From Schaedlerella arabinosiphila (GTDB lineage: Bacteria > Bacillota > Clostridia > Lachnospirales > Lachnospiraceae): a stretch of DNA of 64,000 nt. How positions within the stretch are numbered: the stretch's first letter is position 1; every line of letters starts with the position of its first letter. The notes beneath the pieces are model-generated. The model did not search any database and was not told the DNA's origin. It saw only the letters and a list, made by a program, of their open reading frames with translations. A program made the position numbers and the translations under genes. The stretch is from contig NZ_RHJS01000002.1 in NCBI RefSeq assembly GCF_003885045.1, positions 3,588,501 through 3,652,500 of the forward strand, given 5' to 3'. Shown here in pieces: positions 17,122-25,462 of this stretch.

Positions 17122-17799
17122 CTATGTCACCGTAATGATATATCCCACACCTACTTTGGTGGTAATAAATCCTTCCAGCCCGGCGGCATCTAGCTTCTTC
17201 CGCAGCCGGTTCACATTGACGGTCAATGTATTCTCATCCACAAAGCTGTCTGTCTCCCAGAGCCGCTCCATCAGCCGCTCCCTGCTGACGACTTTCCCCT
17301 TGCTCTCCATCAGCGCCAGCAGTATGCGGTACTCATTTTTCGAAAGATTGATCCTCTCCCCCTGGTAGACCAGCGTATTGTCTCCCATATTCAGAAGCGC
17401 GCCCCGGTGCTCCATCACAGGCACCGTCCCCGCAAAGTCATACGTCCGGCGCAGCAGCGCCTGTATCTTGGCGATCAGTACGCTGCCGTCAAAAGGCTTC
17501 ACAATAAAATCGTCGGCCCCCATGTTCATTGCCATCACAATGTTCATACTGTCCGACGCCGATGAGATAAACATAACCGGCACGCTGGACAGTTTACGGA
17601 TCTCGCCGCACCAGTGGTATCCATTAAAAAAAGGCAGTCCGATATCCATCAGAACCAGATGGGGGGCATACTCTGCAAATTCTGCCATGACATTTCGAAA
17701 GTCCCTGACGCATTCTGCTTCCAGTCCCCACAGCTTGGCCTGCTCTCTGACTGCCTGTGCAATTCCTTCATCATCTTCCACGATCATTATCCGGTACAC
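17122..17799 (-). CDS. BceR-type OmpR-family response regulator
   Basis: Receiver domain (about residues 1-118) with DD at 9-10, phospho-acceptor Asp in VLMDIGLPFFNG and Lys in DDFIVKPF, then a winged-helix DNA-binding domain ending NRLRKKLDAAG and VGVGYIITV. The start is GTG at 17797-17799, preceded by GGCGGAG, giving 225 residues. The open frame extends 63 bp further into the promoter, which rules out the longer form. It probably binds the 15980-15995 operator. Confidence 0.92.
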   Translation of the reverse strand: MYRIMIVEDDEGIAQAVREQAKLWGLEAECVRDFRNVMAEFAEYAPHLVLMDIGLPFFNGYHWCGEIRKLSSVPVMFISSASDSMNIVMAMNMGADDFIVKPFDGSVLIAKIQALLRRTYDFAGTVPVMEHRGALLNMGDNTLVYQGERINLSKNEYRILLALMESKGKVVSRERLMERLWETDSFVDENTLTVNVNRLRKKLDAAGLEGFITTKVGVGYIITVT

Positions 17800-17833
17800 A
17801 TTGCTCCGCCTTTCCGATTTTTTCTTAATGGTA

Positions 17834-17862
17834 ATGATATCGGAAATGAGGGAAAAAGTCAA
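17834..17862 (-). promoter_or_regulatory. Promoter of the bceRS-like operon
   Basis: Minus strand TTGACT (plus 17857-17862), 17-nt spacer, TATCAT (plus 17834-17839), about 35 nt before the GTG start. Confidence 0.6.
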
Positions 17863-17916
17863 CGCTGCCGGATGGTTTTCTCTATCCGCCGGCTTTACTT
17901 TACCGGCGGGGTGTTT

Positions 17917-18351
17917 TTATAAAAACTGCCGTATTTCCTCCACCAGCTTTTCTTCCAGCCTGATCAGACGTTTTGCGATGTCCTTGGATTTTTCATCCGC
18001 TGCCTCGTATTGGTTGAGAAAGCGGTTCAAAGTTTTGATCCCCATATTGCAGCCGTCGGTCATCAGATCCGCAACCGTCTTGTCGGATTCATCCAGGGCA
18101 AGCTTGGCATTGGTCTTGATCCAGGACATGCCCTTTGCCATCGCGTTGGGTTCCTTTCCGTCGTCATGGTATCGGGCCAGAAGTATCTGGATCTCCTCTT
18201 TGAGTGTTTCATGCTTTGCCTTGCATTCTTCCAGATATTTTTTCAGATCCACGCTCTTTACGGACTGCAGCGTATCCTCAATGGAGGACACCCCCATCTT
18301 GATTCCTGCGTCACATTCTCTCAGCAGTCTCACCGTATCCTGTTCTATCAT
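17917..18351 (-). CDS. Helical protein of unknown function
   Basis: The 144-residue product is almost entirely amphipathic helix and rich in Lys and Glu, consistent with a four-helix bundle. It begins MIEQDTVRLLRECDAG and has no membrane segment or catalytic motif I can name. The pattern is reminiscent of ferritin-like small proteins (DUF2383 type) but lacks a clear metal-binding ExxH pair, so I leave the family open. The start is supported by GAAGGAGG 11 nt upstream. It lies between the metal sensor and the Bce regulator on the same strand. Confidence 0.7.
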   Translation of the reverse strand: MIEQDTVRLLRECDAGIKMGVSSIEDTLQSVKSVDLKKYLEECKAKHETLKEEIQILLARYHDDGKEPNAMAKGMSWIKTNAKLALDESDKTVADLMTDGCNMGIKTLNRFLNQYEAADEKSKDIAKRLIRLEEKLVEEIRQFL

Positions 18352-18470
18352 AAAAAATCCAGCCTCCTTCTATACATTCCATGTATCTGTCCGCAGCAGC
18401 GCACATGGCTGCTGTTCTGAACTCTTACATGAAAGTATGCCCGGTTCGGCTGGTTTTCATTACATTCTTA

Positions 18471-18884
18471 TTATACAAATTTGTCGATTGCCTCATTCAG
18501 CTTGATGATCGCGTCCTGATCGTTCTCTTCCACCGCTTCCACGATGCAGTGATTCATATGGTTCTTCAAAACCACTTTTCCCGTGTTGTTGATGGCGGAA
18601 CGGACCGCCGCCAACTGGATCAGAACCTCGCTGCAGTCCGCATCCCGCTCGACCATGCGCTTGACTGCTTCCAGATGGCCGATCGCCTTGGACAGCCGGT
18701 TCACCACCGCTTTCTTTTCCGCCGCACTGTGGACGTGTCGGTGTCCCGTCCCATGGCTGTGCGCAATACCGTTTTCATGCATATGCATATGAAGCTTTTC
18801 ATCCAAAATCTGTTCCTCTGTCTGTTCTTCTTCAAAAACCTTCTGCCCTGCTGCAGTTTGTAAGTTTTCCGTCTCTGACCTCAT
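18471..18884 (-). CDS. CsoR/RcnR-family metal-sensing repressor
   Basis: The C-terminal ~85 residues form the all-helical DUF156 fold (RLSKAIGHLEAVKRMVERDADC, in part). The Cys-His-Cys ligand set typical of Cu(I) sensors is present: Cys in DADCSEV and the His and Cys of NHMNHC. The first 55 residues are unusual for the family: a His-rich stretch, LHMHMHENGIAHSHGTGHRH, that could bind Cu, Ni or Zn. The start at 18884 has AAGGACGG upstream. No transporter or chaperone target gene is adjacent, so the regulon is unknown. Confidence 0.8.
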   Translation of the reverse strand: MRSETENLQTAAGQKVFEEEQTEEQILDEKLHMHMHENGIAHSHGTGHRHVHSAAEKKAVVNRLSKAIGHLEAVKRMVERDADCSEVLIQLAAVRSAINNTGKVVLKNHMNHCIVEAVEENDQDAIIKLNEAIDKFV

Positions 18885-19017
18885 AAATCCGTCCTTTTTC
18901 TTTTTATTTTTCTGAAATGGATGTGCAGAAAGGATTCTTTATTTCAGGGTTTCCCTGTGACATCTAACGATTATACTCCGTCCATGTAAAATCATCAACA
19001 TAAAAATAAAAAAATGC

Positions 19018-19046
19018 TTGCAAACCGACAAAATATATGCTATCAT
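19018..19046 (+). promoter_or_regulatory. Promoter of the tRNA array
   Basis: TTGCAA (19018-19023), 17-nt spacer, TATCAT (19041-19046), about 45 nt before the first tRNA. Confidence 0.6.
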
Positions 19047-19089
19047 TCAAATTGTCGCTACGATGTCAAGCATCGCAAGGCGTCATACT

Positions 19090-19161
19090 GGCTCCGTGGT
19101 CAAGCGGTTAAGACATCGCCCTTTCACGGCGGTAACACGGGTTCGATTCCCGTCGGAGTCA
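19090..19161 (+). tRNA. tRNA-Glu (TTC)
   Basis: Acceptor arms GGCTCCG/CGGAGTC pair with one G-T. The anticodon loop CTTTCAC gives TTC and the T-loop GTTCGATTC is standard. No CCA is encoded. First tRNA of the array. Confidence 0.95.
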
Positions 19162-19246
19162 TTGGATTTTTTGTCCGCATGCTGTCTTATACATAGATTG
19201 ACGCACCGGACAGCAGGATGCATTTATTTTCTGCAAGATATGATAT

Positions 19247-19319
19247 GCCGATGTGGCTCAATTGGCAGAGCAGCTGATTTGTAATCAGCAGGTTATCGGT
19301 TCGAGTCCGATCATCGGCT
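19247..19319 (+). tRNA. tRNA-Thr (TGT)
   Basis: Acceptor GCCGATG pairs with CATCGGC. The anticodon arm CTGATTTGTAATCAG gives TGT. T-loop GTTCGAGTC. CCA is not encoded. Confidence 0.95.
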
Positions 19320-19343
19320 TTGTTCCTTTAAGGGACATATTTT

Positions 19344-19417
19344 GGACCTTTAGCTCAGTTGGTCAGAGCAATCGGCTCATAACCGATCGGTCCTGGGTTC
19401 GAGTCCCCGAAGGTCCA
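19344..19417 (+). tRNA. tRNA with CAT anticodon (Met or, more likely, Ile2)
   Basis: Acceptor GGACCTT/AAGGTCC is perfect and the anticodon arm CGGCTCATAACCG gives CAT. The body GGACCTTTAGCTCAGTTGG resembles the lysidine-modified tRNA-Ile2 of Firmicutes more than elongator Met, and it lacks initiator features. Ile2 identity is inference and would depend on TilS. Confidence 0.9.
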
Positions 19418-19511
19418 TTTTCATATAAGATGTGGAATATATTTTTCATATTTTATATGTTGCACAATACAGGATATTTGTTTATAATGTATTGTATATT
19501 TATAGTTGTAC

Positions 19512-19585
19512 GGCCCAGTGGCTCAGTTGGTTAGAGCGCCGCCCTGTCACGGCGGAGGTCGAGAGTTCGAGTCTCTTCTGGGTCG
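19512..19585 (+). tRNA. tRNA-Asp (GTC)
   Basis: Acceptor GGCCCAG/CTGGGTC with one G-T. The anticodon arm CGCCCTGTCACGGCG gives GTC. T-loop GTTCGAGTC. Confidence 0.95.
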
Positions 19586-19641
19586 TTGATCAGATAAGAT
19601 TAATAGCAGTTTTGTTTTATCTGATTTTTTTCAAAGGTTAT

Positions 19642-19714
19642 GGGGTCTTAGCTCAGCTGGGAGAGCATCTGCCTTACAAGCAGAGGGTCATAGGTTCGAG
19701 CCCTATAGGCCCCA
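19642..19714 (+). tRNA. tRNA-Val (TAC)
   Basis: Acceptor GGGGTCT/AGGCCCC. The anticodon arm CTGCCTTACAAGCAG gives TAC. Only 8 nt separate it from the Leu gene. Confidence 0.95.
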
Positions 19715-19722
19715 TACCATAT

Positions 19723-19808
19723 GCCGCAGTGGCGGAACTGGCAGACGCCCGGGACTTAAAATCCCGTGGGTAGTGATACCCGTACCGGTTCGATTCCGGT
19801 CTGCGGCA
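19723..19808 (+). tRNA. tRNA-Leu (TAA)
   Basis: An 86-nt class II tRNA with a long variable arm. Acceptor GCCGCAG/CTGCGGC is perfect. The anticodon arm GGGACTTAAAATCCC gives TAA. Last gene of the array. Confidence 0.95.
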
Positions 19809-19921
19809 GTTCTTAAGAGTAGAGGAAACGTTGTAAAATGGACGTTTCCTTTATTTTTTTGTTTTTATAGCTTGAACGCTTCTGCACACACAGGCTGTTG
19901 GCAACGCCCTTTCCTTCCGAA

Positions 19922-19958
19922 AAAACCCCACGTAAATCAAACATTTACGTGGGGTTTT
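19922..19958. terminator. Bidirectional terminator after the tRNA array
   Basis: A perfect 16-bp inverted repeat (19922-19937 and 19943-19958) with a 5-nt loop, A-rich on the left and T-rich on the right. It can end both the tRNA transcript and the minus-strand FliD-like gene. Confidence 0.85.
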
Positions 19959-19970
19959 GATTCCGCATCT

Positions 19971-20894
19971 TTATACCAGAGTGTTCAGAAGCATGCCAAC
20001 CGCATAATAATTGCTGAGGTTGTAAGCTCCGCTCTTTGCAAAGTTTGCAAAAGATGTAAAGTATGCAGACATAGAATCATCCGATGAGAAATCGGAATAA
20101 TCAAACCCTGAAGCGGAGGAGTTCTTGTCATTGGATGTCGAAGAAGATTCTGTCTTTGAACTTCCCACTACAGTGTCAATAGATGAATCCAGGATAGAAC
20201 TTGCTTTCGTACCTGTACGCTGTGCAATACCATACTGGCCGCCCATCACGTCCTTCGCAAGATCATAGCCGCTTTCCAGCGACTTCTTTAATTCATCATT
20301 ATCCACCTGAAGCTTGCCGTTTTTATCAAGGCTGATTCCCAGTGATTTCTTCATTGCATTTTCCGTCGGAAGGGATCTCTTCAGAGATTCTAACTGACGA
20401 GCAGCTCCTGCACTGCGGTTGGAATTGCTCTCAAGGAAAGATATTGTACTATTGTACTTATCTGCGAAATCATTGATTGCAGAAATAATATCTTCCTGCG
20501 CCTTATCCACCTTTGCCTGCGCCGCCTTTTTTTCGTCCTCAGTCTGTGCTTTTGATAATGCTGAAACAGCACTCTCGTACTTGGAGAACACGTTGTCCTT
20601 TGCGCCGACCTGCAGCTTTTGAGACGCAGACTCCAGATCTGTAAGGGACTTCTTATAGTTCAGCAAAAATGAAGACGCGCTTGTAGCAGCACTGCTGTTG
20701 CTGTAGCTGCTGCCTGATGTCTTATTTGTGCTGGAAGTACTGCTGGAGCCAGATGTCTTATCTGTGCTGGAGGTACTCTCTGTGGGCTTATAGCCAACAC
20801 TCTCTCCCAAAGCGTTTGCCTGAGAATTTGCTTTGTCAACCCAGCCTTGATAGTCAAACATAGGACTATAACTGGATACTGAACTGATTGCCAT
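19971..20894 (-). CDS. FliD-like coiled-coil protein, no flagellar context
   Basis: The 307-residue protein starts MAISSVSSYSPMFDYQGW and has a Ser/Thr-rich low-complexity linker (about residues 45-80, with STDKTSGSS-type repeats). Long helices with coiled-coil character follow (about 85-190), then a segment like the FliD C-terminal domain (SLGISLDKNGKLQVDNDEL, near 195). In FliD that region packs in the filament cap. No flagellar gene is visible in the window and there is no signal peptide. Ser-rich tail residues 240-275 precede a hydrophobic C-terminus. The start is chosen for AAGGAG 9 nt upstream. Export or surface role is inference. Confidence 0.65.
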   Translation of the reverse strand: MAISSVSSYSPMFDYQGWVDKANSQANALGESVGYKPTESTSSTDKTSGSSSTSSTNKTSGSSYSNSSAATSASSFLLNYKKSLTDLESASQKLQVGAKDNVFSKYESAVSALSKAQTEDEKKAAQAKVDKAQEDIISAINDFADKYNSTISFLESNSNRSAGAARQLESLKRSLPTENAMKKSLGISLDKNGKLQVDNDELKKSLESGYDLAKDVMGGQYGIAQRTGTKASSILDSSIDTVVGSSKTESSSTSNDKNSSASGFDYSDFSSDDSMSAYFTSFANFAKSGAYNLSNYYAVGMLLNTLV

Positions 20895-21004
20895 AATGTC
20901 ATCTCCTTTCTGGTATGGCAAATACCTTTTTTATGTTGAAAAGGAAGACTCCTTCTTATAATATTTCGGCATTACTTCTTTGAAAGTTAATCAAACACGG
21001 AAAA

Positions 21005-21928
21005 TCAGGACAAAGATTTTTCATCTGCACGGATCGCTTCCAAAAACGCTTTATGAAAATCCGATATTGACGGATATCGTTTCTCCCTGTCAAAGTCCAC
21101 AGCCCGCAGGACCGCAGAATAGGAGGCGCTTCCCAGCGACCAGTATTCTATTTTACAGGGCAGAAATTGGTTGTCCTTATATCTGCGGTCAATCTCCTCC
21201 TGTGTATATTTTCCGAAAAACTCAAACATGAGAGCTCCTAACGTAAAAACATTCGTCGCCTCGTCAATCACTGCTCCCAGCCTATACTCCTCCGGCGCCT
21301 TCAGCCTTTTCGTCCCCCAATACGCCTCTCCCGCATCATTGTATGCAGGCTGTTTCCTGAACAGATCAATATCGCAGATCATCATCTTATCCGCCGCAAA
21401 ATCATAGATCAGGCTTCCGTCATAAAAATCTACCGCCACATAATGCCTGGCCGAAACGTTCTCCAAAAAAGAAAACAGACATTCTGCCGCAGAAAGCTTC
21501 CTCCCCGGCGAAAGCTTTTTGAACCGCCCGGCCGGACCTGCCTCTCCCGGATTCTTGTCATACTTTTCAAAATTCCAATGGTCAAAGAGACACTCGCCTT
21601 CTACCCACCGAAATACAGCGGCATAGCAGTCCAAAACCGGATAATGCTCCAGCAGTTCCACCAGGTTCTGGTGCTTTAAAATCTGATAAAGCTCTGCTGC
21701 ATTTTTCAGAGTCTCCACCGACTCACCGGGCGAAATTTCCGCGTCTACCGTGTCCACACCTGCAATTTTAATAAAATATCTGTCCTTTCCATTTCCAACG
21801 CCAAAACAGATACACCCTGAACCGGTTGCGTCTATTACTGAAAATACTGTTCCATACTTTTTAATCCATGTCAGATCACAGGGCTTTTTGAGTCTGAATT
21901 TTACGTTGTCTATTTCCTGTATTACCAT
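21005..21928 (-). CDS. Protein kinase-like protein
   Basis: A 307-residue single-domain protein with a recognisable kinase fold: beta-3 Lys in RYFIKIAG near residue 54, helix-C Glu in KNAAELYQIL, a catalytic loop VAVDFYDGSLIYD near residue 170 where Asp replaces the HRD pattern and Ser occupies the usual Asn position, a metal-binding MICDIDLF in place of DFG, and APEEY in place of APE. The residues needed for phosphotransfer are mostly kept, so it may be active on protein or small-molecule substrates. There is no membrane helix or PASTA repeat. It is divergent in sequence from PrkC and sits upstream of the FliD-like gene on the same strand. Confidence 0.7.
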   Translation of the reverse strand: MVIQEIDNVKFRLKKPCDLTWIKKYGTVFSVIDATGSGCICFGVGNGKDRYFIKIAGVDTVDAEISPGESVETLKNAAELYQILKHQNLVELLEHYPVLDCYAAVFRWVEGECLFDHWNFEKYDKNPGEAGPAGRFKKLSPGRKLSAAECLFSFLENVSARHYVAVDFYDGSLIYDFAADKMMICDIDLFRKQPAYNDAGEAYWGTKRLKAPEEYRLGAVIDEATNVFTLGALMFEFFGKYTQEEIDRRYKDNQFLPCKIEYWSLGSASYSAVLRAVDFDREKRYPSISDFHKAFLEAIRADEKSLS

Positions 21929-22283
21929 ACGCTACCCCGCTCTTTCATAATCTCCGATCATACTTTTGCCGGTCTTTGATTTTTTGTTTTGCTTAATCTT
22001 TTCTGTGCCTTTCTTTTTCTTCGATTCTCTGTTCTTAATCTTATCACATAAGCAGACATTTTTCCATCATTGTAAATCCCCGCCTATCTATTTTTAATTT
22101 ACTTCTGATTTTTAAGAAGCCTGTTATATTTTTATATTCCTAAAAATCCGCACCGCTGTGGCAGCAGCATCAAACGGTAAATGATCGCATTTCTATTGTG
22201 TTCTTTCTATTGTGAAAAATAGTGCTTTATGATAAGATAGTGGAATATTGAAGCAGCAGCTCAGAGTTTGGGGAGGGCAAATA
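21929..22283. other. Intergenic region with promoter and short direct repeats
   Basis: 355 bp with no supportable gene. A plus-strand promoter is likely: TTGTGA (22210-22215), 17 nt, TAAGAT (22233-22238). It is overlapped by two direct copies of TTTCTATTGTG (22190-22200 and 22204-22214), 14 bp apart, which may be a regulator site for the DUF3795 genes. Confidence 0.4.
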
Positions 22284-22658
22284 ATGAAACGGGAATTGGG
22301 AATCGCAAGGTGCGGACTTGCATGTTGCCTATGTTCAGAAAATGTCACATGCAATGGCTGTTATTCAGATAACTGTCCCGACTACAGCCGATGCGAAAAT
22401 AGAAAATGCTCCATTGAAAAGGGATTCTTAGGCTGTTATGCCTGTGAAATGGACTGCAAAATGGGATTACTGAACAAAATCAAGCCATATGGTTTTACAC
22501 TGTTCATAAAAAGATATGGGATAGAGAGCCTTCTTGACTGCCTTGTGGAAAATGAAAAGAGAGGAATCCTATATCATCGCAAAGGAATTATCGGCGATTA
22601 TGATGATTTTGACGATGTGGAAAAGCTGATAGAATTTATAAGGACAGGAAAACACTGA
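22284..22658 (+). CDS. DUF3795 Cys-rich protein (first copy)
   Basis: A 124-residue protein with the DUF3795 cysteine pattern: CGLACCLC, then CNGC, CENRKC, GCYACEMDC. These Cys clusters probably bind zinc or an iron-sulfur cluster; no function is established for the family. The start at 22284 follows GGGGAGGGC; an upstream in-frame ATG lacks one. The C-terminal half (about 65-124) is a plain helical region containing SLLDCLVENEKRG. It is followed 64 bp later by a second, divergent DUF3795 gene. Confidence 0.75.
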   Translation: MKRELGIARCGLACCLCSENVTCNGCYSDNCPDYSRCENRKCSIEKGFLGCYACEMDCKMGLLNKIKPYGFTLFIKRYGIESLLDCLVENEKRGILYHRKGIIGDYDDFDDVEKLIEFIRTGKH

Positions 22659-22722
22659 ACTACCGGTTGTCAGATCATTGAGCAAAATAAAAATCGGAAT
22701 TGAAAGAATGGGGTAAAAACTG

Positions 22723-23136
22723 ATGAAAATGCCTGATGAACATATTGATACAAGTATGTTTGCCCCCTGCGGAATGAATTGTAAGGTCTGCTATAAGCAT
22801 TGTTACCACAGAAAGCCTTGTGCCGGCTGTCTGAACAGCGATCAAGGGAAACCTGAGCATTGCCGTAAATGCAAAATCAAGGACTGTATCAAAGAAAAAT
22901 CTTTGTCCTATTGCTTTGATTGTTCCGAATATCCATGCAGGCTGATTAAAAATCTCGAAAAGAGCTATAACAAGCGGTATCAAGCAAGCCTTATAGAAAA
23001 CAGTCGGTTTGTTCAAGAGTATGGCCTGGATTGTTTCATGGAACAGCAGAAGGAAAAATATACTTGTCCTGAATGCGGCGGTATTATTTCCATTCATGAT
23101 GGGGAATGCAGTGAATGTAAAGAAAAAGTAAAATAG
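22723..23136 (+). CDS. DUF3795 Cys-rich protein with C-terminal zinc ribbon (second copy)
   Basis: The 137-residue product has the same N-terminal scheme as its neighbour (FAPCGMNCKVCYKHC, CAGC, CRKCKIKDC, YCFDCSEYPC). In addition it has a C-terminal CPECGG...CSEC zinc ribbon (residues about 114-133) that the first copy lacks. The two genes are probably co-transcribed and may have arisen by duplication followed by divergence. The function is unknown; an electron-transfer or metal-handling role is only inference. Confidence 0.75.
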   Translation: MKMPDEHIDTSMFAPCGMNCKVCYKHCYHRKPCAGCLNSDQGKPEHCRKCKIKDCIKEKSLSYCFDCSEYPCRLIKNLEKSYNKRYQASLIENSRFVQEYGLDCFMEQQKEKYTCPECGGIISIHDGECSECKEKVK

Positions 23137-23320
23137 ACAATTTCCTGTTGCGGAAAAGTCAGCAGTCAGGAAATTGGATGCGAAATCGGATTATAAGGAA
23201 AGCTCTATCGGAAATACAAAACCAAACAAATAGGAAGCCCTGATTTTACGAAGGAGGCCTCCATTTTTGTTGTCTTCAACAGGTTTCTCCGGTGTTGCTG
23301 GCTCATCTAATATTTGCTGC

Positions 23321-23944
23321 TCACTCCCTTCTTGGAAGATAATAAGCATGAATCTCTACCTTTTCTCCATCATATTCCATATCAACCCAATAATCCCTTA
23401 TAGAACATCCCACATGCCCGTCTTGTAAGGAATAAATCTCCAGTGTCTTGAAATCCACCAAACACAGCGGAATCGCTTGTTTCTTCTCATATTTCCACTT
23501 AGATGTTTTCAGAGAATCTGTGATCTTATCTAAACATGTCTGGCATAAATGTTCCTGCAACATTTGTGTATCCGGTCTGTAATCCTCTGGCAGACTTACA
23601 TCAACAGACGCCATTCCCCTATCAGGCGATCCGGATGTCATAAGAAACACCTCACCCGTATTTGTCATTTGAGTAAATGTGTGGGCATCATCACTTTTTA
23701 AAGGATTCCCTTGATCATCGTACTCTTTCAAACCAAAGTCCACTACATACCAGTCATTTAGCGATATTAAACCAATCGTATCAAAGTTTCGATAATACCC
23801 CATCAGACTCCGGTCACTGCTTCCGCATAAATAGCACTCTTCATGATCTTCCAAAACAGATTTAATGCCTTCATAGGACACATCCTCTATTCCCTGTTTA
23901 TGCTGCCATATTTCAAGCAACTCATGCCTAAAATATGTGATCAC
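23321..23944 (-). CDS. Hypothetical protein with scattered CxxC motifs
   Basis: A 207-residue product with CYLCGSSDRS near residue 38 and CQTCLDK near residue 137, which could make one split zinc site. The middle is beta-rich (LISLNDWYVVDFGL). I do not recognise the family. The apparent start is GTG at 23944 without a clear ribosome binding site, so the true N-terminus may differ. It diverges from the XRE-type regulator, whose start is only 23 bp away. Confidence 0.55.
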   Translation of the reverse strand: MITYFRHELLEIWQHKQGIEDVSYEGIKSVLEDHEECYLCGSSDRSLMGYYRNFDTIGLISLNDWYVVDFGLKEYDDQGNPLKSDDAHTFTQMTNTGEVFLMTSGSPDRGMASVDVSLPEDYRPDTQMLQEHLCQTCLDKITDSLKTSKWKYEKKQAIPLCLVDFKTLEIYSLQDGHVGCSIRDYWVDMEYDGEKVEIHAYYLPRRE

Positions 23945-23967
23945 TATAATAGACAGCTAAGGGAAAA

Positions 23968-24204
23968 ATGATGGAACAAAAAATAAAGCAAGAGGGCATT
24001 GATATTGGCGGAAATATTCGCAGAATACGATTAGAAAAAGGAATAGGACAAACAAAACTTGTCGGTATGTTGGATTTAGAAGGCATCGGAATGACCAGAG
24101 AAGCCTTAGTAAAAATCGAACGCGGCATTCAACATATTACCGGCTCACAACTTCGTGGTATCCGAGATTGTCTGAAAACCACCTATGATGAACTCTTAAA
24201 ATAA
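23968..24204 (+). CDS. XRE-family HTH transcriptional regulator
   Basis: The 78-residue protein is a single lambda-repressor-like domain: IGGNIRRIRLEKGIGQTKLV, then TREALVKIERGIQHIT and a final helix. Two adjacent ATG codons compete for the start; GGGAAAA precedes the first. It diverges from the hypothetical gene at 23321-23944, and the short shared intergenic region suggests it controls that gene and itself. Confidence 0.75.
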   Translation: MMEQKIKQEGIDIGGNIRRIRLEKGIGQTKLVGMLDLEGIGMTREALVKIERGIQHITGSQLRGIRDCLKTTYDELLK

Positions 24205-24343
24205 ATATCTGAATATAATAGAATCCCTCTGTGGCATATGCATTGCAATATTTACAGGCGTGGATACAGCCCGCATACGGATTGATCGTAAACGGTCAGA
24301 TTGGATTTTGTGTTCACATTTTTTGCTTCCATTTCTTTTATAA

Positions 24344-24970
24344 TCATTTCCATCTTCCAAAGCGTATTTGTTTATCTATGTCGGGGTTATATTGCTCTAA
24401 TTGCAGTTCTTCGGGATCTGCATAACCAATACCGATAAATACAGGTATCATATAGGTCGGCGGCACCTTCAGTTTCTTCTTAACTATATCGTGTTCTTTA
24501 TTCAGCGGTATGCGCATTGAGCAGGATAGTCCTTCTGCCGTTGCCGCTAAAAAGATATTTTCTATCACACACCAAATCGTAGCAAAGGGATTTAATTTTG
24601 AAACGTACTCGCCGTTCAATTCCTTTGATTTGAATAAAGGAATAATTGCATATGGTGCTTCTTTCAGCATAGTATATTGCTTGGGCATAGCGTAGCCGTA
24701 CATTTTTTGCCCCAATGTGATCTGATAAGGTCTGGGCATATTGAGATACCTGTCGGCATCGAATTTATCCGCAATCGCTTTCGCTTCGGAAAAAGCATAT
24801 TCTTTTTCTTCATCGGTTCTTAAAACGATAAACTGCCAATTACGGTTATGATCCCAAGTGGGTGCTCTGTTTCCTGCTTCCAAAATTCTTTTAATGACCT
24901 CAAAATCGACTTCTGTATCTAAAAATTCCCTCGTCGTTTTCCTTTTGTTAATTGCCTCGTAAAGTTCCAT
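24344..24970 (-). CDS. Nitroreductase family protein
   Basis: FMN-dependent oxidoreductase of the NADH oxidase/nitroreductase fold. The N-terminal RRKTTREFLD-like signature (here INKRKTTREFLD), NRAPTWDHNRNWQF and the C-terminal flavin-binding VFIGIGYADPEE are visible. At 208 residues it is standard length. The start has CGGAGGATTGAATT upstream and lies 3 bp beyond the stop of the marR gene, so the two are one operon. The physiological substrate is unknown; such pairs often respond to quinones or electrophiles. Confidence 0.85.
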   Translation of the reverse strand: MELYEAINKRKTTREFLDTEVDFEVIKRILEAGNRAPTWDHNRNWQFIVLRTDEEKEYAFSEAKAIADKFDADRYLNMPRPYQITLGQKMYGYAMPKQYTMLKEAPYAIIPLFKSKELNGEYVSKLNPFATIWCVIENIFLAATAEGLSCSMRIPLNKEHDIVKKKLKVPPTYMIPVFIGIGYADPEELQLEQYNPDIDKQIRFGRWK

Positions 24971-24973
24971 AAT

Positions 24974-25462
24974 TCAATCCTCCGTTTCCTGATTGATAAG
25001 CTCTGTCAGATTTTTTGTAAATGTCCGTGAGAGATCAATCAGTTGTTTTTGCTCCTCCTGTGTAAACATAGACATTGCCGTATCTTCTGCCCATGTAATG
25101 TGGCGTACTACTTTTTCACAGTAAGCTTTGCCTGCTTCGGTTATCCGTACTAATTTCTCCCGTTTGTTTTCTTTTCGCTCTTCAACCGTTACATACGCCT
25201 CGTTTAAAAGGTTTCGTATAATCAGATTGACTGTCTGTTTCGACTGAAAGGTTCGCTGGCAAATCTCCGTCTGCGTCACACCACCCTTGCCATAGAAATC
25301 GTCATAATATAGAACATTGACTACCAACAGTGTTTTCATCAGCATTCCGTGACGTTTAGCGTACTCATCATACAACGCAAGCTGCTCATCCCGAAATTTG
25401 CAGTACAGATATGCGTTTTTCTTGGTTTCCTTTGTTATATCAGCCACCTCCCATATAGTCAA
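24974..25462 (-). CDS. MarR-family transcriptional regulator
   Basis: Winged-helix repressor with the MarR layout: a long N-terminal dimerisation helix, a recognition region TQTEICQRTFQSKQTVNLII (about 62-81), a wing EERKENKREKLVRITEAGKA, and a C-terminal helix. The start is uncertain. TTG at 25460-25462 opens the frame but lacks a ribosome binding site, while GGGAGG lies inside the first codons, so the real protein may begin a few residues later. A perfect palindrome immediately upstream is the likely operator for autoregulation of the marR-nitroreductase operon. Confidence 0.8.
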   Translation of the reverse strand: MTIWEVADITKETKKNAYLYCKFRDEQLALYDEYAKRHGMLMKTLLVVNVLYYDDFYGKGGVTQTEICQRTFQSKQTVNLIIRNLLNEAYVTVEERKENKREKLVRITEAGKAYCEKVVRHITWAEDTAMSMFTQEEQKQLIDLSRTFTKNLTELINQETED

